NCBI RefSeq assembly: GCF_014217835.1
Contig: NZ_CP055263.1
Span: 1,240,001-1,304,000 of the forward strand
DNA from: Metabacillus sp. KUDC1714
GTDB taxonomy: Bacteria > Bacillota > Bacilli > Bacillales > Bacillaceae
Direction of reading: 5' to 3'
Length of the DNA: 64,000 nucleotides
The notes below the pieces were generated by a model. It was not told the origin of the DNA. It saw only the letters and a program-made list of their open reading frames with translations, and searched no databases. Within the stretch, counting starts at the first letter, position 1; each line of letters begins with the position of its first letter. The position numbers and the translations under genes are program-made. Below, piece after piece: positions 10,156 through 19,143 of the stretch.

Positions 10156-10184
10156 AAAAAGGCCACTAGTTTTTACTAGCAGCC
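10156..10184 (-). terminator. terminator overlapping the yvoF stop codon
   Basis: On the minus strand GGCTGCTAGT, four A bases, ACTAGTGGCC is followed by TTTTT. The stop codon of yvoF (10166-10168) lies inside the stem. The distal T-run overlaps the right flanking repeat of MITE copy 1. Confidence 0.75.
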
Positions 10185-10690
10185 TCCAGGTCCCTTTTTG
10201 CCAGCTCTTCTTTTGTATAAATAATTTGCATTGGATTTCCACCAACAAATGCACCTGCAGGAACATCCTTATGGACGAGTGTTCCTGCCGAGACAATAGC
10301 ACCGTCACCGATGATCACACCAGGGAGGATGGTAGAATTGGCACCAATTAGCACCTCGTTGCCAATCTTTACATCTCCTAGGCGATACTCGTTTATTAAA
10401 TACTCATGAGCTAGAATTGTTGTATTATAGCCAATCACAGAATTTCTACCTACTGATATTTTCTCAGGAAACATCACATCAAGCATCACCATTAGTGCAA
10501 ATGAAGCATGTTTTCCTACCTTCACTTTTAAAAAGGTTCGATAAAGAGAGTTTTTCACGGATAAAAATGGTGTATACCTTGCGAGCTGAATGACAATAAA
10601 GTTTCGGACAACCTTCCAAAATGGTACTGTCTTATAAACATGCCATAATGAATTCGCGCCAGAAACTGGGTATCTAGTCGTTCTTCTCAC
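10166..10690 (-). CDS. yvoF: hexapeptide-repeat acyltransferase (YvoF-like)
   Basis: The protein has about 174 residues. The C-terminal half is a left-handed beta-helix of hexapeptide repeats (VIGYNTTILAHEY, VLIGANSTILPGVIIGDGAIVSAG, then VHKDVPAGAFVGGNP), as in maltose/galactoside O-acetyltransferases. The sequence RYPVSGANSLWHVYKTVPFWK matches the YvoF N-terminus that I recall from B. subtilis. The start is taken as GTG at 10690, since GGAGTGG lies six bases upstream and the longer frame overlaps ppaX. It ends the hprK-lgt-yvoD-ppaX-yvoF operon. Its acceptor is unknown. Confidence 0.85.
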   Translation of the reverse strand: MRRTTRYPVSGANSLWHVYKTVPFWKVVRNFIVIQLARYTPFLSVKNSLYRTFLKVKVGKHASFALMVMLDVMFPEKISVGRNSVIGYNTTILAHEYLINEYRLGDVKIGNEVLIGANSTILPGVIIGDGAIVSAGTLVHKDVPAGAFVGGNPMQIIYTKEELAKRDLEAASKN

Positions 10691-10691
10691 A

Positions 10692-11333
10692 TCATTCCAC
10701 TCCGACGATTGGTAGTAAATCACTCATTTTTTCTAATAAATAATCTGGGTTATAGCTACTAATATACTCTCTACCTTTAATACTCCAAGCTACTCCTGCT
10801 GTTTTCGTTCCAGCATTTTTCCCTGCCTCAACATCATGATGATTATCGCCAACCATGATTGCTTCCTCAGGTGATGAATCAAGCTGCTTTAACGCCAATA
10901 AAACTGGTTCAGGATGTGGCTTCGCATTTTCAACATCATCAAGGGTAACGACTACATCAAAAAATTGATCAAGCTTAGTTAGCTTTAATCCCATATTCAC
11001 GGTGTCACGAATTTTCGTTGTAACAATCCCTAGTTTAAAACCTTGCTCCTTGAGTGTTTTAATTGTTTCAAAAACAGTTTCATATTCGGTTACAAGGGTA
11101 TCATGCTGTTCATGATTAAATTTACGATAAACTTTAACCATTTCATCCATTCGATCTTGATCCACACTGCCAAACGTATCATAAAGAGTTGGACCGATAA
11201 ACGGTAGAACATCTTCTCGTTTATATTTGCTTGGGAAATATGAATTTAACGTGTGAAGAAACGATGCAATAATGAGCTCGTTTGTATTAATTAATGTTCC
11301 ATCTAAATCAAATAACAGTGTATTAATTTTCAT
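10692..11333 (-). CDS. ppaX: pyrophosphatase PpaX (HAD family)
   Basis: PpaX hydrolyses the pyrophosphate released when HPrK/P dephosphorylates Ser46-P of HPr by phosphorolysis, which pulls that reaction forward. The 213-residue HAD phosphatase shows motif [10 protein letters not shown], motif [11 protein letters not shown] and motif [24 protein letters not shown] precedes the ATG. The order hprK-lgt-yvoD-ppaX is the classical Bacillus arrangement, which supports this call over a generic phosphoglycolate phosphatase. Confidence 0.93.
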   Translation of the reverse strand: MKINTLLFDLDGTLINTNELIIASFLHTLNSYFPSKYKREDVLPFIGPTLYDTFGSVDQDRMDEMVKVYRKFNHEQHDTLVTEYETVFETIKTLKEQGFKLGIVTTKIRDTVNMGLKLTKLDQFFDVVVTLDDVENAKPHPEPVLLALKQLDSSPEEAIMVGDNHHDVEAGKNAGTKTAGVAWSIKGREYISSYNPDYLLEKMSDLLPIVGVE

Positions 11334-12270
11334 AAGACGCTTCCTTTCTACTTGGTACAGCTTCTACCTTCCGCCAGATCGTCGCAATTGTTATTGTTAA
11401 TAGGATTGCCACAACTAGACGAATTGCAAGCAATGGTAAAACAGGAATTCCTAATGGAATAAAAATAAGTGTATCCTCAACAACCGCATGACATGCAACA
11501 AGGAAAATAAACGCTAACGTTAAATCTTTGCGACTTACATTATCCTCTTTTACAGCCTGGATCATCACACCTGCTCCATATGCCAATCCAATTGTAAGTC
11601 CTGCAACTAATGTCATCGACGTATTTTCTTTCATCCCTAACATCCTTGTCACCGGTGCCATCCATTTTGTGAAAACAGTTAATAAACCTAAGTCTTTTAA
11701 AAATTGAATCACAATCATTAATGGAATTACAATTAATGCTAGCTGGAGAACACCTAAGCCTGCCTTTTGTATGGCCAAACCAATGATTTCCAACCAACCG
11801 TTTGGGACAACCTCTGTTTTGCTTACAAAACCATATTGGGCCATTTCTCCACCACCCTGCCAGACAAGGTTCACAACGATGGCGGATACGAAGGCAAGAC
11901 CAATCCTTACAAATAGGATTACCCACAGCTTAAGACCAACTTTTGCTGCAACAGATGACTCAATAAGTAAATTGTGTGAAAAGGATAGCATGACAGCTAA
12001 GATAAAAACCTCTTTCACAGTTAAATCAAGCGATAAAATCGCCGCAATCCCTGCATACAGATTAAGAAAATTGCCGATGACTAACGGGATTGCCGCTTCC
12101 CCAGATAAACCGAAGATTCCCATAATCGGGGTAATCAGCGTTGCCAACCAATCTAGTACAGGCGTATGCTGTAGCAAACTAACAATTAACGTGATTGGAA
12201 AGATCACCTTTCCTAATGTCCAGGTTGTCTGGATCCCAGCTTGAAAGCCACTTTTTAAACTATTCCCCAT
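11323..12270 (-). CDS. yvoD: nucleoside-recognition domain membrane protein (YvoD-like)
   Basis: This 315-residue multi-spanning membrane protein has two Gate/nucleoside-recognition repeats; repeated glycine-rich motifs such as [14 protein letters not shown] and [15 protein letters not shown] mark the halves. The domain is related to concentrative nucleoside transporters and SpoIIM-type proteins, but no substrate is established. The frame is open from a TTG at 12276, but GGAGAGG abuts that codon and is six bases from the ATG at 12270. It overlaps ppaX by 11 bp. Confidence 0.88.
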   Translation of the reverse strand: MGNSLKSGFQAGIQTTWTLGKVIFPITLIVSLLQHTPVLDWLATLITPIMGIFGLSGEAAIPLVIGNFLNLYAGIAAILSLDLTVKEVFILAVMLSFSHNLLIESSVAAKVGLKLWVILFVRIGLAFVSAIVVNLVWQGGGEMAQYGFVSKTEVVPNGWLEIIGLAIQKAGLGVLQLALIVIPLMIVIQFLKDLGLLTVFTKWMAPVTRMLGMKENTSMTLVAGLTIGLAYGAGVMIQAVKEDNVSRKDLTLAFIFLVACHAVVEDTLIFIPLGIPVLPLLAIRLVVAILLTITIATIWRKVEAVPSRKEASYEN

Positions 12271-12299
12271 AGCCAACCTCTCCTTGATGTGTAATACCT

Positions 12300-13118
12300 T
12301 TATTGACTTGAATCTAAGTATCTTACGTTAGAATGTCCTTTTACTCGGCGGAAAATCATGATTCCTACAGCAACTGCAATTAAAACAATCGAAATAACCT
12401 GAGCAATTCGTAAAGTCTCTGTAAGCATCAAGCTATCTGTTCGGAGACCTTCTATAAAGAAGCGACCGACCGAATACCAAATGACATAAGTTAAAAACAG
12501 CTCTCCACGTCTAAAATTAGCTTTTCTTAACAACAGCAAACCGATAACTCCAGCAAAATTCCACAAGGATTCATATAGGAAGGTTGGATGATAATAAGCG
12601 CCATTTATATACATTTGATTTACGATAAAATCAGGCAGCATTAATCCCTCTAAAAACTCCCTTGAAACTGTATCGCCATGTGCCTCTTGATTCATAAAGT
12701 TCCCCCAACGACCAATTGCCTGACCTAGGAGAATACTTGGTGCACCGATGTCAGCAAGCTGCCAAAAGGAAATTTTCTTTACTCTAGCATAGATTGCACC
12801 AGTAATAATTGCCGCAATAAGCCCACCATGAATAGCGAGACCACCATTCCATATTTTTATAATGTCACCGGGATTTTGAGAATAATAGTCCCATTGAAAA
12901 ATGACATAGTATGCCCTTGCCCCTAAAATTGCCATTGGGATTGCAAATAACACCACATCAACAAACGTGTCTTTATGTAACCCTCTTCTCTCACTTTCTC
13001 TAACTGCAAGTAAAAGCCCGAGTAATGCTCCAACACCAATAATGACTCCATACCAATGAATTTGTATCGGTCCTAATTCAAGAAATATTGGATCAAGAGG
13101 CTGTAAATTCTCTTCCAT
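12300..13118 (-). CDS. lgt: phosphatidylglycerol:prolipoprotein diacylglyceryl transferase
   Basis: Lgt transfers diacylglycerol from phosphatidylglycerol to the lipobox cysteine of prelipoproteins at the membrane. The 272-residue protein has seven predicted membrane segments and the Lgt signature [13 protein letters not shown], preceded by [11 protein letters not shown] and [13 protein letters not shown] precedes the ATG. Its conserved place behind hprK is shared with other Bacilli. Lipoproteins encoded in this window (the ABC and TRAP binding proteins) would be its substrates. Confidence 0.97.
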   Translation of the reverse strand: MEENLQPLDPIFLELGPIQIHWYGVIIGVGALLGLLLAVRESERRGLHKDTFVDVVLFAIPMAILGARAYYVIFQWDYYSQNPGDIIKIWNGGLAIHGGLIAAIITGAIYARVKKISFWQLADIGAPSILLGQAIGRWGNFMNQEAHGDTVSREFLEGLMLPDFIVNQMYINGAYYHPTFLYESLWNFAGVIGLLLLRKANFRRGELFLTYVIWYSVGRFFIEGLRTDSLMLTETLRIAQVISIVLIAVAVGIMIFRRVKGHSNVRYLDSSQ

Positions 13119-13172
13119 TCTCTCAACTCCCTCTATACTTATTTTTAATATATATAATCTATGTACTATCTT

Positions 13173-13222
13173 AGGGTCTGACCCCTCAAAACAACACCCT
13201 TAGATATGAGGGGTCTGACCCT
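13173..13222. repeat. long hairpin of two GGGTCTGACCC motifs
   Basis: AGGGTCTGACCCCTCA at 13173-13188 and TGAGGGGTCTGACCCT at 13207-13222 form a near-perfect inverted repeat around an 18-base loop. Each arm itself contains GGGTCTGACCC, which is almost palindromic. It sits between hprK and lgt, so the operon transcript would contain a very stable hairpin. Confidence 0.7.
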
Positions 13223-13237
13223 TTCTAAAACAAAATC

Positions 13238-14173
13238 CTATTCTTCCTCGCGATCAGCATCTTCTATGACACCAGCGAGCTTATTTGTAAATTGCTCTGC
13301 AGCATTTACACCCATACGCTTTAATCGGTAATTCATTGCAGCAACCTCGATAATGACAGATAAATTTCGTCCAGGTCGAACTGGAACAGTTAGCTTTGTC
13401 ACATCTGTATCAATAATTCGCATTTTGTCTTCTTCAAGACCAAGGCGATCATATTGTTTATTTTGATCCCAGAGCTCAAGGTTGATGACAAGTGTAATCC
13501 GCTTAAAGCTACGAACAGCGCCTGCTCCAAATAATGTCATGACATTGATTATTCCTAACCCACGAATTTCCAAAAGATGCTCAATTAACTCAGGAGCACT
13601 ACCAACTAATGTATCTTGGTCTTCCTGACGAATTTCAACACAATCATCTGCAACAAGACGATGACCACGTTTTACTAGTTCAAGAGCTGTTTCACTTTTA
13701 CCAACGCCACTTTTACCAATTATTAATACACCGACTCCATAAATATCTACCAATACACCATGTACTGCAGTAGTTGGAGCTAGCTTTCCTTCGAGAAAGT
13801 TTGTTAAATGACTAGATAATCTTGTCGTCTTCATTGGTGATCGTAGAACAGGAACACCATCACGATTTGAAGCTTCAATTAATTCAGCAGGTGGTTCATT
13901 TTCTCTCGTAAGAATGATTGCAGGTGTAACATCTGTACAAAGCTCGTCCATTCGATGCTTTTTCTCTTGTTCTGTTAATTGATGAAAAAATGAAAGCTCA
14001 GTTTTTCCGAGCAATTGAACTCGTTCCTTTGGATAATATGTAAAGAACCCAGCCATTTCAATACCAGGACGAGACAAATCACTTGTAATGATTGGTCGAT
14101 TAATTCCCTCTTCTCCACTAATTACCTCAAAATTAAATTTATCAATAAGATCCTTTGTGCGAACTTTAGGCAC
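13238..14173 (-). CDS. hprK: HPr kinase/phosphorylase
   Basis: HprK/P phosphorylates Ser46 of HPr at high fructose-1,6-bisphosphate and reverses this by phosphorolysis; HPr-Ser-P is the CcpA corepressor. The 311-residue protein has an N-terminal domain with [14 protein letters not shown], a Walker [15 protein letters not shown] near residue 153, the capping region VADDCVEI, and the family signature [19 protein letters not shown]. The start is GTG with GGAGG upstream. It heads its operon. The cre boxes found at 30915 and 30996 are targets of the same pathway. Confidence 0.97.
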   Translation of the reverse strand: MPKVRTKDLIDKFNFEVISGEEGINRPIITSDLSRPGIEMAGFFTYYPKERVQLLGKTELSFFHQLTEQEKKHRMDELCTDVTPAIILTRENEPPAELIEASNRDGVPVLRSPMKTTRLSSHLTNFLEGKLAPTTAVHGVLVDIYGVGVLIIGKSGVGKSETALELVKRGHRLVADDCVEIRQEDQDTLVGSAPELIEHLLEIRGLGIINVMTLFGAGAVRSFKRITLVINLELWDQNKQYDRLGLEEDKMRIIDTDVTKLTVPVRPGRNLSVIIEVAAMNYRLKRMGVNAAEQFTNKLAGVIEDADREEE

Positions 14174-14382
14174 GATTTATCCTCCTTTATGACAAGGGCT
14201 TTCACTATAGTTTATAACAAGCTTGGATATACCCTTGTATTCCTTTTCAAATGTTAAGAAAGACTCTGTTTATATTTTAGCATTAGAACATAACATTCCA
14301 AAATATTATTTTACTTTAACGCTACTCTCCTGCACTAAACTCCCTATATAAACAGTGAAGAAACTAATAGGAGGGTAAATTA

Positions 14383-15078
14383 ATGAAAATCATGATTGAT
14401 GCAGGACATGGGTATGAAACACCTGGAAAAAGAACGGTAGATGGGATGAAGGAATACGAATTTAATCGCGCTGTTGCAAATGAAATGAAAAAACTTTTTT
14501 TAACCTACGAACATGTAACCGTGCAATTTTCACATTCAGACAAAAAAGATGTTCCATTAAGTGAAAGGACTGCTAAGGCAAATCAAGCGAAGGCTGATCT
14601 ATTTGTTTCAATTCATGCGAATGCACATGGAAACGGGAAAGAATGGACGTCAGCCGCTGGTATCGAGACATATGTTTATTCATCGAAACCTAAGGCTGCT
14701 TATGAATTAGCAAAAATTGTCCAGGCTAACCTTGTAAAAGAAACTTCTAGGAAAGATCGTGGCGTCAAGACTGCTAATTTTCATGTGTTAAAAACAACAA
14801 GCATGACAGCAATCCTTTGTGAATGTGGATTTATGACCAACAAAGCTGAAGCAGGTCTACTACGTACAAGTGAGTATCGGAATCGATGTGCAGAGGCGAT
14901 TGTAAAGGGAATTGTTTCATATTACAAGCTCAAAAGAAAGAGTAAAATAGAAAATCCAACTCCCGAAAACGATTTTTTCAAGGTGCAAGTCGGTGTTTTT
15001 AACGAAAAGGAAAATGCAAAAAAACTTGCTGAGGAATTAAAAAGCAAGGGTTATGAAGCTATCATTGTGACTAGTTAA
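14383..15078 (+). CDS. N-acetylmuramoyl-L-alanine amidase with SPOR domain (CwlC-like)
   Basis: The 231-residue protein is an Amidase_3 zinc amidase: DAGHG at residues 7-11, ADLFVSIHANA near 85, and ILCECGFMTN with the catalytic glutamate near 148. A SPOR peptidoglycan-binding domain starts at about residue 197 (FKVQVGVFNEKENAKKLAEELKSKG) and appears short at the C-terminus. No signal peptide is present, which resembles CwlC-type amidases that lyse the mother cell after sporulation, or phage-type lysins. GGAGGG precedes the ATG. It is monocistronic, with a shared terminator behind it. Confidence 0.85.
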   Translation: MKIMIDAGHGYETPGKRTVDGMKEYEFNRAVANEMKKLFLTYEHVTVQFSHSDKKDVPLSERTAKANQAKADLFVSIHANAHGNGKEWTSAAGIETYVYSSKPKAAYELAKIVQANLVKETSRKDRGVKTANFHVLKTTSMTAILCECGFMTNKAEAGLLRTSEYRNRCAEAIVKGIVSYYKLKRKSKIENPTPENDFFKVQVGVFNEKENAKKLAEELKSKGYEAIIVTS

Positions 15079-15088
15079 GCTACCCTAC

Positions 15089-15126
15089 GAAAAAGCCAAA
15101 TTCAGCTATTTGAATTTGGCTTTTTC
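15089..15126. terminator. bidirectional terminator between convergent genes
   Basis: GAAAAAGCCAAATTCA, a short loop, then TTGAATTTGGCTTTTTC is a perfect stem of about 16 bp with T-runs on both strands. It overlaps the last bases of the metallophosphoesterase stop codon at 15125-15127 and follows the amidase stop by 11 bp. Confidence 0.92.
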
Positions 15127-16627
15127 AAGGTGAAAAAACAACCTTTTCATCTCGTATTTTCTTATAAACATTTATTTCAAAGTAACTTGTCGCAATCATT
15201 TTTTCCGTTCTTTTTACATCTATGTCCATTGAAAATGCATCCTTACCAGGGTATTTATCGGGATCGTAATAGAAATATTGATCCAGGTGGGGTGAGTATG
15301 TCTGAACATCAATTGAATTCGTCTCCTCATCAATATGAAGAAGACGGATAAAGCCGTTACCACCTTTAGGTCCCTTTTGGTAATCTGCAAGCAGTTGATA
15401 AACCTTCCGATCGAAAATCCCATCAAAATTATCATCAATTTCATCCACTAATAATTCACTATTATGATAATGTCCACAAAGAACCGCAACAACATTTTTG
15501 TTTGGTACAACTACCTTTTCAAAAATTTCATTGCCTTGTTGACTTCTCTTACCGTTTTTTTCTAAGTATTCGTGAAACGCTAAGATCGCTGTACGGTCTG
15601 AATAACGCTTTAATACCTTGTTCATCCACTCTATGTCCTTTTCTTCGATATCCCAGCCCATATAAAGGAAAACATAATCTTTACCATTCGCAGAGATTAG
15701 ATCATAATGGCCATGATTATTTTGATACGACTCACCATAATAATATTTTTCATAAAATCGATTCTCTCCGAAATATCGCTCATACTGCTTAAAGTCGTCA
15801 CCTTTATCATGATTTCCTGGGAGTACTCCATATGGGATTTTCGCTACGTCTAATGTATTCATGTAAGAATCAGCACGTTTCCATTGCCTCTCATCGCCAC
15901 CCTTATTGACGATATCACCAGTATGAAAGACATATTTAATTTTCATCACAGCTTTATTTTGTGAAATCCATTCTGTTAATGTCTTAAACACGGCAGGATG
16001 ATCTTGTGCATAATATTGAGTATCAGACATCCAGACAAAAGAGTAATCATAGCTTTTTGACTGTGATGATCCTACTTGATCCTGAACAATGACACTTATC
16101 TTTTTATCTTTTACATATTCACCAGCTGAGACCGTTCCATTAAGATCAAACTGATATTTTCCGGCTAATTTCCGATCAATCTCCAGCCACTTTTGTTTCG
16201 CAACATTCCAACCATACATTGTTACCTGTCTTCCTGGTAAAGACTTTCCTTCCCAATGGACAGTAATATTATCTGATGGTTGTATATCATTATTCACCTT
16301 AACGTCAAAACGGTGATAAGGAAACTTTGTTACTGATTTAGTTTTATTTGACTCACTGTCATTTTCCTTAAGCGCAAAGTATTTTTTAGTTGAAAATTCC
16401 TTTTCTCCTTTTGGGGCAAAAGTTTTCGGTGGTTCAGTACTTGTTGCATTTTCACTAACAAGTATGTGATTCTTTTTTGCGGAAGTATATTGATGAGCAT
16501 GATAAAAATTTTTCCCATTGATCTCAACACTAACCAGATCTATCGTGTTACTCTTCACAAGATGTGTTGGTATAAAGATTAGAATCATGATACATATGAC
16601 AAAAAAAACACTGTTAAATTTGTACAT
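15125..16627 (-). CDS. secreted or membrane-anchored metallophosphoesterase
   Basis: The protein has about 500 residues. Residues 1-30 form a signal peptide or anchor (FFVICIMILIFIP). Residues 30-200 form a beta-rich N-terminal region. A calcineurin-like domain follows with WMSDTQ, HTGDIVNKGGDERQW, GVLPGNHDKGDD, AFHEY and LCGHYHNSE as the metal-binding blocks in order. It probably hydrolyses an extracellular phosphoester, but the substrate is unknown. The frame extends to a GTG at 16636, but TTGGGTG is six bases from the ATG at 16627. It stands alone. Confidence 0.85.
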   Translation of the reverse strand: MYKFNSVFFVICIMILIFIPTHLVKSNTIDLVSVEINGKNFYHAHQYTSAKKNHILVSENATSTEPPKTFAPKGEKEFSTKKYFALKENDSESNKTKSVTKFPYHRFDVKVNNDIQPSDNITVHWEGKSLPGRQVTMYGWNVAKQKWLEIDRKLAGKYQFDLNGTVSAGEYVKDKKISVIVQDQVGSSQSKSYDYSFVWMSDTQYYAQDHPAVFKTLTEWISQNKAVMKIKYVFHTGDIVNKGGDERQWKRADSYMNTLDVAKIPYGVLPGNHDKGDDFKQYERYFGENRFYEKYYYGESYQNNHGHYDLISANGKDYVFLYMGWDIEEKDIEWMNKVLKRYSDRTAILAFHEYLEKNGKRSQQGNEIFEKVVVPNKNVVAVLCGHYHNSELLVDEIDDNFDGIFDRKVYQLLADYQKGPKGGNGFIRLLHIDEETNSIDVQTYSPHLDQYFYYDPDKYPGKDAFSMDIDVKRTEKMIATSYFEINVYKKIRDEKVVFSP

Positions 16628-16740
16628 GCTTTTCACCCAATGGTAGTATGTGCAGAAATTAGCTTTTTTACCATTAGAAAGCGCGGATTACCTATAAAAA
16701 AAGAGCGAGACAGACTCTCTACTCAAATTTAAACAAACGT

Positions 16741-17103
16741 TTATTTATTTTTTTGCAGCGGCTCAATGATCGCCTTCTGGATCATCAGATGAAGCAATGA
16801 AATAACAACGGCTGCAAGTATGGCTGTGCTGAAACCATCGATATTAAAGGCGTCCCCCATAAGACCCTCAGTAATCATCAAGGTGACCGCATTAATGACA
16901 AAGAGAAATAACCCTAAAGTTACAACTGTTACAGGCAATGTTAGCAGAATGAGAAACGGCTTAACAAGTACATTTAAAACCGATAAGATGAAGCTTGCCC
17001 CTAAAGCCGCTCCGATCCCACTTAAGTAGAATGAATCAAAATAGCCAGAAACGACAATTAATATGACTGCATTCACAAGAATGCTAACTAGCCATCTCAT
17101 CAT
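16741..17103 (-). CDS. yvlD: phage-holin-4-type membrane protein YvlD
   Basis: The 120-residue protein has four hydrophobic helices and no extensive soluble domain. The core LGASFILSVLNVLVKPFLILLTLPVTVVTLGLF is the pattern of the Phage_holin_4 superfamily found as YvlD in Bacillus. The longer frame includes 15 codons overlapping yvlC and is not supported; the ATG at 17103 starts one base after the yvlC stop. It is the last gene of the yvlABCD envelope-stress cluster. Despite the domain name there is no phage context. Confidence 0.85.
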   Translation of the reverse strand: MMRWLVSILVNAVILIVVSGYFDSFYLSGIGAALGASFILSVLNVLVKPFLILLTLPVTVVTLGLFLFVINAVTLMITEGLMGDAFNIDGFSTAILAAVVISLLHLMIQKAIIEPLQKNK

Positions 17104-17104
17104 C

Positions 17105-17302
17105 TTAAATAATGTCCGATTCTTCTGGCACAAGGAATATCCACGCAATATAGATAATACCTAATGGAAAAAATCCAGTAGGTATAAGCAATATGACAAA
17201 TAATATCCTTAATATTGAAGCATCAATACCCAAATAATCTGACAAGCCTCCAAGTACACCAGAAAGCTTTCGATCTGAGCGAGATCGGTGTAATTTTTTC
17301 AT
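17105..17302 (-). CDS. yvlC: PspC domain protein YvlC
   Basis: The small 65-residue PspC-domain protein reads LHRSRSDRKLSGVLGGLSDYLGIDASILR, followed by a hydrophobic hairpin. PspC proteins take part in membrane-stress sensing. Starts are possible at GTG 17311 and ATG 17302; AAGGGTG is six bases before the ATG. It lies between yvlB and yvlD. Confidence 0.88.
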   Translation of the reverse strand: MKKLHRSRSDRKLSGVLGGLSDYLGIDASILRILFVILLIPTGFFPLGIIYIAWIFLVPEESDII

Positions 17303-17313
17303 ACTCTTCACCC

Positions 17314-18402
17314 TTACATATTTTTAGTCAAAATTGATCCGGTTTTCGAATCAGCAAACATAGAAAGCTTTGTCTCCTTTGCTGTTCTGAACCTTAATTC
17401 CTTTTGAATCGTTTCATTCTTCTCAAGTGAAATGTCGATATCCTTTAGTTGTGCTGATAATGCACCAAGGTTGGATTTAAACTCACCTATAACTTTGCTT
17501 TCCTCTGGGATATTTATTTCAATATTCCCAGTTGTCGTTTTTGCATAAAGTGCTTCACATGCCATATCTGCTAGTGTTAATTGAAGGTTGCCATTAAAGC
17601 TTTGTGCATCAATTTTCTCAGCAGATCCATTGAACTGAATGATTCCAGTGATCGATTCTACTTCTACCTTTTCATACTTAGAATTTGAAAGCTTAATTTG
17701 ACCATTAGCTGTTTCAAACTCACCATGCTTACCATTAATAGAAGAGAATGATAATACACCATTTGCAGTCTTTGCCTTGATAGTGTCTACATTTAAATCT
17801 TCCCCTCTTATTGGACCATTAAACAGCTTTATCTTTATTTGATCATATGCTTGTTCTGGAACATACAATACGACATTGATTTTCATTGTTTTTTTATCAG
17901 AATGAAGAATAAGACGATTTCCCTCTAGTGTACATTCAACTTCAGATAAGAAACTTTGTCGTGCTTGCTCCATATTCTCTGCACGGTACACTTTCGCATC
18001 ACATTCTACTCGAATATCCTGCTCAGTCCATGGTTGGATATTCACACTACCATTTGGAAAATTGATATCGATGTCATGAAAGGATGCACCTTGAAATTGA
18101 AAGATATGGTGGATATCAATCGATTTCCCAAAATTCAAATCAAGATCGAGCTCCTTTACCCTTTTCACCGCTGTATCAACCCAATCCATTAATTTCGTAC
18201 CTAATGATGATTGCTTCTCATGGGGTTGTTTAGCATTATCTTCATGGTTATAATCAATGACTTCTGTTGATAATGCTGTTATCTTTTCTTCTTTTAATTG
18301 TTCATCACGATCTAGAGCCTCAATTAAAGACAATGCTTCGTCCGCAGATAACTTTCCATCTTCAACAAGTTTTAAAATTCGTATTCTTTGTTCTTTCATC
18401 AT
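17314..18402 (-). CDS. yvlB: YvlB/LiaX-like protein (SHOCT-like N-terminus plus DUF4097 adhesin-like domain)
   Basis: The protein has 362 residues. An N-terminal helical pair at residues 1-35 (RIRILKLVEDGKLSADEALSLIEAL) is the SHOCT-like segment. From about residue 100 a repetitive beta-solenoid DUF4097 domain follows, with recurrent TANG, FNG and TTGN turns. Relatives such as Enterococcus LiaX tune the LiaFSR cell-envelope response to antimicrobial peptides. GGAGG precedes two adjacent ATGs. In the B. subtilis order yvlA is next upstream; here a MITE lies between them. Confidence 0.85.
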   Translation of the reverse strand: MMKEQRIRILKLVEDGKLSADEALSLIEALDRDEQLKEEKITALSTEVIDYNHEDNAKQPHEKQSSLGTKLMDWVDTAVKRVKELDLDLNFGKSIDIHHIFQFQGASFHDIDINFPNGSVNIQPWTEQDIRVECDAKVYRAENMEQARQSFLSEVECTLEGNRLILHSDKKTMKINVVLYVPEQAYDQIKIKLFNGPIRGEDLNVDTIKAKTANGVLSFSSINGKHGEFETANGQIKLSNSKYEKVEVESITGIIQFNGSAEKIDAQSFNGNLQLTLADMACEALYAKTTTGNIEINIPEESKVIGEFKSNLGALSAQLKDIDISLEKNETIQKELRFRTAKETKLSMFADSKTGSILTKNM

Positions 18403-18432
18403 ATTTCCTCCCCTGATTTAACGTTTTCTAAA

Positions 18433-18652
18433 GGTTGTTTTCTAAGAGATTGTTACTTTAAAAACAAAAACTATTTCAGGTTGATTGGAGCGGAAGTGCG
18501 AGACTCCTGCGGGAGTAGCGGGACAGGTGAGACTCATGCAGGCGTTTACGCCGAGGAGGCTCACCGCCCGCCCCGCGGAAAGCGAGCATCTGGAGCGGAA
18601 ATCAACCACATCGCTTCACTTAGTAAATAACAACAAAGTTTGCGAGTCAGCC
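18433..18652 (+). mobile_element. MITE-like repeat, copy 2 (perfect 8-bp target duplication)
   Basis: This 220-bp element is flanked by exact TTTCTAAA copies at 18425-18432 and 18653-18660. The left end is GGTTGTTTTCTAAGAGATTG; the right end read inward is GGCTGACTCGCAAACTTTG. The core runs from GGTTGATT at 18479 to AATCAACC at 18607. It is inserted between the end of yvlA and the start of yvlB. Open frames across it (MRDSCGSSGTGET-like) are artefacts often predicted in such repeats. Confidence 0.9.
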
Positions 18653-18665
18653 TTTCTAAAAAAGC

Positions 18666-18989
18666 TTATATTCCTGATAAGAGTTTAATTCCTTTAACAA
18701 TGTTCCAAATAAAAACAATCAGATTAATTAACCCAACAACAAGAAAACCTCCGAAGAATACGGTTAAAAAGGTTGCTTCAGAAGGATTAGAAAAACCGCT
18801 AAACACAATCATCCCTATCACGCCCAGCACCGATAAAAAGGGAATAATATGAGAGATAAGTGCCTTCTTAGCATGCTGCTTCACTTCACTATGGTCGACA
18901 ATAAAATAGATCGCAATCGGCAAAAGAAACGGTGCAAAAAACACACTAAAATAATTCAATGATGCTAGCGCTTTATTCGTTTTATCCAA
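18666..18989 (-). CDS. yvlA: DUF4870 membrane protein YvlA
   Basis: The 107-residue protein has three to four hydrophobic helices and the DUF4870 layout (LNYFSVFFAPFLLPIAIYFI, VDHSEVKQHAKKALISH, then FIWNIVKGIKL). Gene order with yvlB-C-D matches B. subtilis yvlABCD. The start is TTG at 18989 behind GGAGAG. Only six bases separate its stop codon from the target duplication of MITE copy 2, so the element sits at its very 3' end. Confidence 0.85.
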   Translation of the reverse strand: MDKTNKALASLNYFSVFFAPFLLPIAIYFIVDHSEVKQHAKKALISHIIPFLSVLGVIGMIVFSGFSNPSEATFLTVFFGGFLVVGLINLIVFIWNIVKGIKLLSGI

Positions 18990-19082
18990 TTTCTTTTCAC
19001 TCTCCTTATCTTTAATACGTATGAAAGTTGGAGAGGTTTCACTATTTTATTTTTTAGGTTTGTTAAAATATATTTCAAAAAA

Positions 19083-19117
19083 AGAGAGCATCGATTGTTA
19101 CTTCGATGCTCTCTCTA
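19083..19117 (-). terminator. terminator of uvrBA
   Basis: On the minus strand GAGAGAGCATCGA, a short loop, ATCGATGCTCTC is followed by seven T bases. It lies just past the uvrA stop codon. Confidence 0.9.
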
Positions 19118-19143
19118 ACTGGATACCTTAGGAAATCAACTTT

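Noticed and set aside
16741..17103. Phage holin / prophage remnant
   Set aside because: The Phage_holin_4 domain is the normal YvlD protein in the yvlABCD operon; there are no phage genes around it.
18388..18688. Plus-strand open frames (MRDSCGSSGTGET-like) at 18388, 18485 and, in copy 3, 42884
   Set aside because: They lie across the MITE core; the GC-rich repeat produces long spurious frames in every copy.
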